25,898 nt of DNA, taken from Deltaproteobacteria bacterium. Lineage in GTDB: Bacteria > Myxococcota_A > UBA9160 > UBA4427. Numbering within the stretch: position 1 is the stretch's first letter; each line of letters begins with the position of its first letter. The stretch covers positions 1-25,898 of the forward strand of contig DRKE01000043.1 of assembly GCA_011051925.1 (NCBI GenBank), written 5' to 3'. Both the position numbers and the translations under genes were made by a program. Positions 25,654 to 25,898 of this stretch are shown here, one piece after another. The notes below the pieces were generated by a model. That model saw only the letters and a program-made list of their open reading frames with translations. It was not told where the DNA came from and did not search any database.

Positions 25654-25662
25654 TGCGCACCA
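25651..25662. promoter_or_regulatory. Perfect 12-bp palindrome overlapping the previous one
   Basis: TGGTGCGCACCA is a second perfect palindrome, sharing its first three bases with the end of the 16-bp palindrome. Two overlapping dyads suggest either a compound operator or alternative hairpins. Confidence 0.4.
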
Positions 25663-25898
25663 ATGGCGCCTGGCTGTAGTGTCGGCGATGCGGGTCGCGA
25701 CGGCGACGCGCTCTGCAGGGCGGCCGGAATGGGTCGTCCCGCAATCGATTGACTGGTAGACGCCTGCCCGTCATCGGCTGCAGACAGGGCTTCTCGTGTT
25801 CTCCGACGAGTTGACTCTGCAGTCGGTGGCGGGCTTTGATCGGGGGCGGTCCCTGGCTTCGAGGCTTCGCAGTCGCCGGATCGGGGAAGAACCGAGAG

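Larger units (their letters stand above)
25387..25898. other. Right-end region upstream of the LuxR-type gene
   Basis: 512 nt with no supported gene. A minus-strand frame (25433-25774) is Arg/Pro-rich with no domain and looks spurious. The region holds an interrupted inverted repeat GGAGC-CTAACA-GCTCC (25428-25443), a TTGACG (25618-25623), and two perfect palindromes (25638-25662). It probably contains divergent regulatory DNA for the LuxR-type gene and/or a gene beyond the right edge. Confidence 0.4.

Noticed and set aside
25433..25774. 113-codon minus-strand frame at the right end
   Set aside because: No domain, no RBS, Arg/Pro-rich, and it would run over the palindromic sites.
25796..25898. 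Plus-strand frame from GTG 25796 open to the right edge
   Set aside because: Too short to judge, no RBS and no recognisable similarity.

Overview
This is a high-GC bacterial chromosome segment (roughly two-thirds G+C by eye). It is packed with housekeeping genes, almost all on the + strand, often with 4-nt ATGA/GTGA overlaps. The order secA-argJ-rpsB-tsf-pyrH-frr-uppS-dxr-rseP ... ilvC-pssA-leuA-leuB-asd-like-truA-rplM-rpsI resembles clusters known from Deltaproteobacteria (Geobacter and relatives, Myxococcota, Desulfobacterota and similar lineages). A deltaproteobacterial or neighbouring lineage is therefore the best guess; this is inferred from gene order and protein style, not from a search.

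Layout. 1-5067: the 3' part of an M23 peptidase gene, secA, and argJ. 5253-9390: the translation and pyrimidine block rpsB-tsf-pyrH-frr, then uppS. 9387-13215: dxr, an unusually long rseP with three PDZ domains, and tsaB. 13494-18262: ilvC, pssA, leuA, leuB. 18281-20289: an aspartate-semialdehyde-dehydrogenase-family gene that appears to lack its catalytic Cys and His, overlapping truA. 20609-21458: rplM-rpsI with its own promoter and a repeat-containing leader. 21493-21549: a hairpin abutting a good promoter, then a possible leader peptide and pyrG. 23534-23744: tRNA-Val(CAC) and tRNA-Arg(CCG). 24166-25332, minus strand: a LuxR-type regulator, followed by about 0.5 kb of non-coding DNA with two overlapping perfect palindromes.

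Together the genes cover protein export (SecA), translation (S2, EF-Ts, RRF, L13, S9, TruA, TsaB, two tRNAs), UTP/CTP synthesis (PyrH, PyrG), isoprenoid carrier lipid and phospholipid synthesis (Dxr, UppS, PssA), envelope stress proteolysis (RseP), and Arg/Val/Ile/Leu synthesis (ArgJ, IlvC, LeuA, LeuB). Several genes usually found inside such clusters are absent here: cdsA between uppS and dxr, psd between ilvC and pssA, and leuCD between leuA and leuB.

I found no CRISPR array, insertion sequence, prophage, toxin-antitoxin or obvious defence system. The points most worth a second look are the ASADH-like pseudoenzyme beside truA, the triple-PDZ RseP, the both-end-extended ribosomal protein S2, the possible 17-codon leader ORF coupled to pyrG, the repeat-rich rplM leader, and the palindrome pair near the right end. 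None of these amounts to a demonstrated new system.
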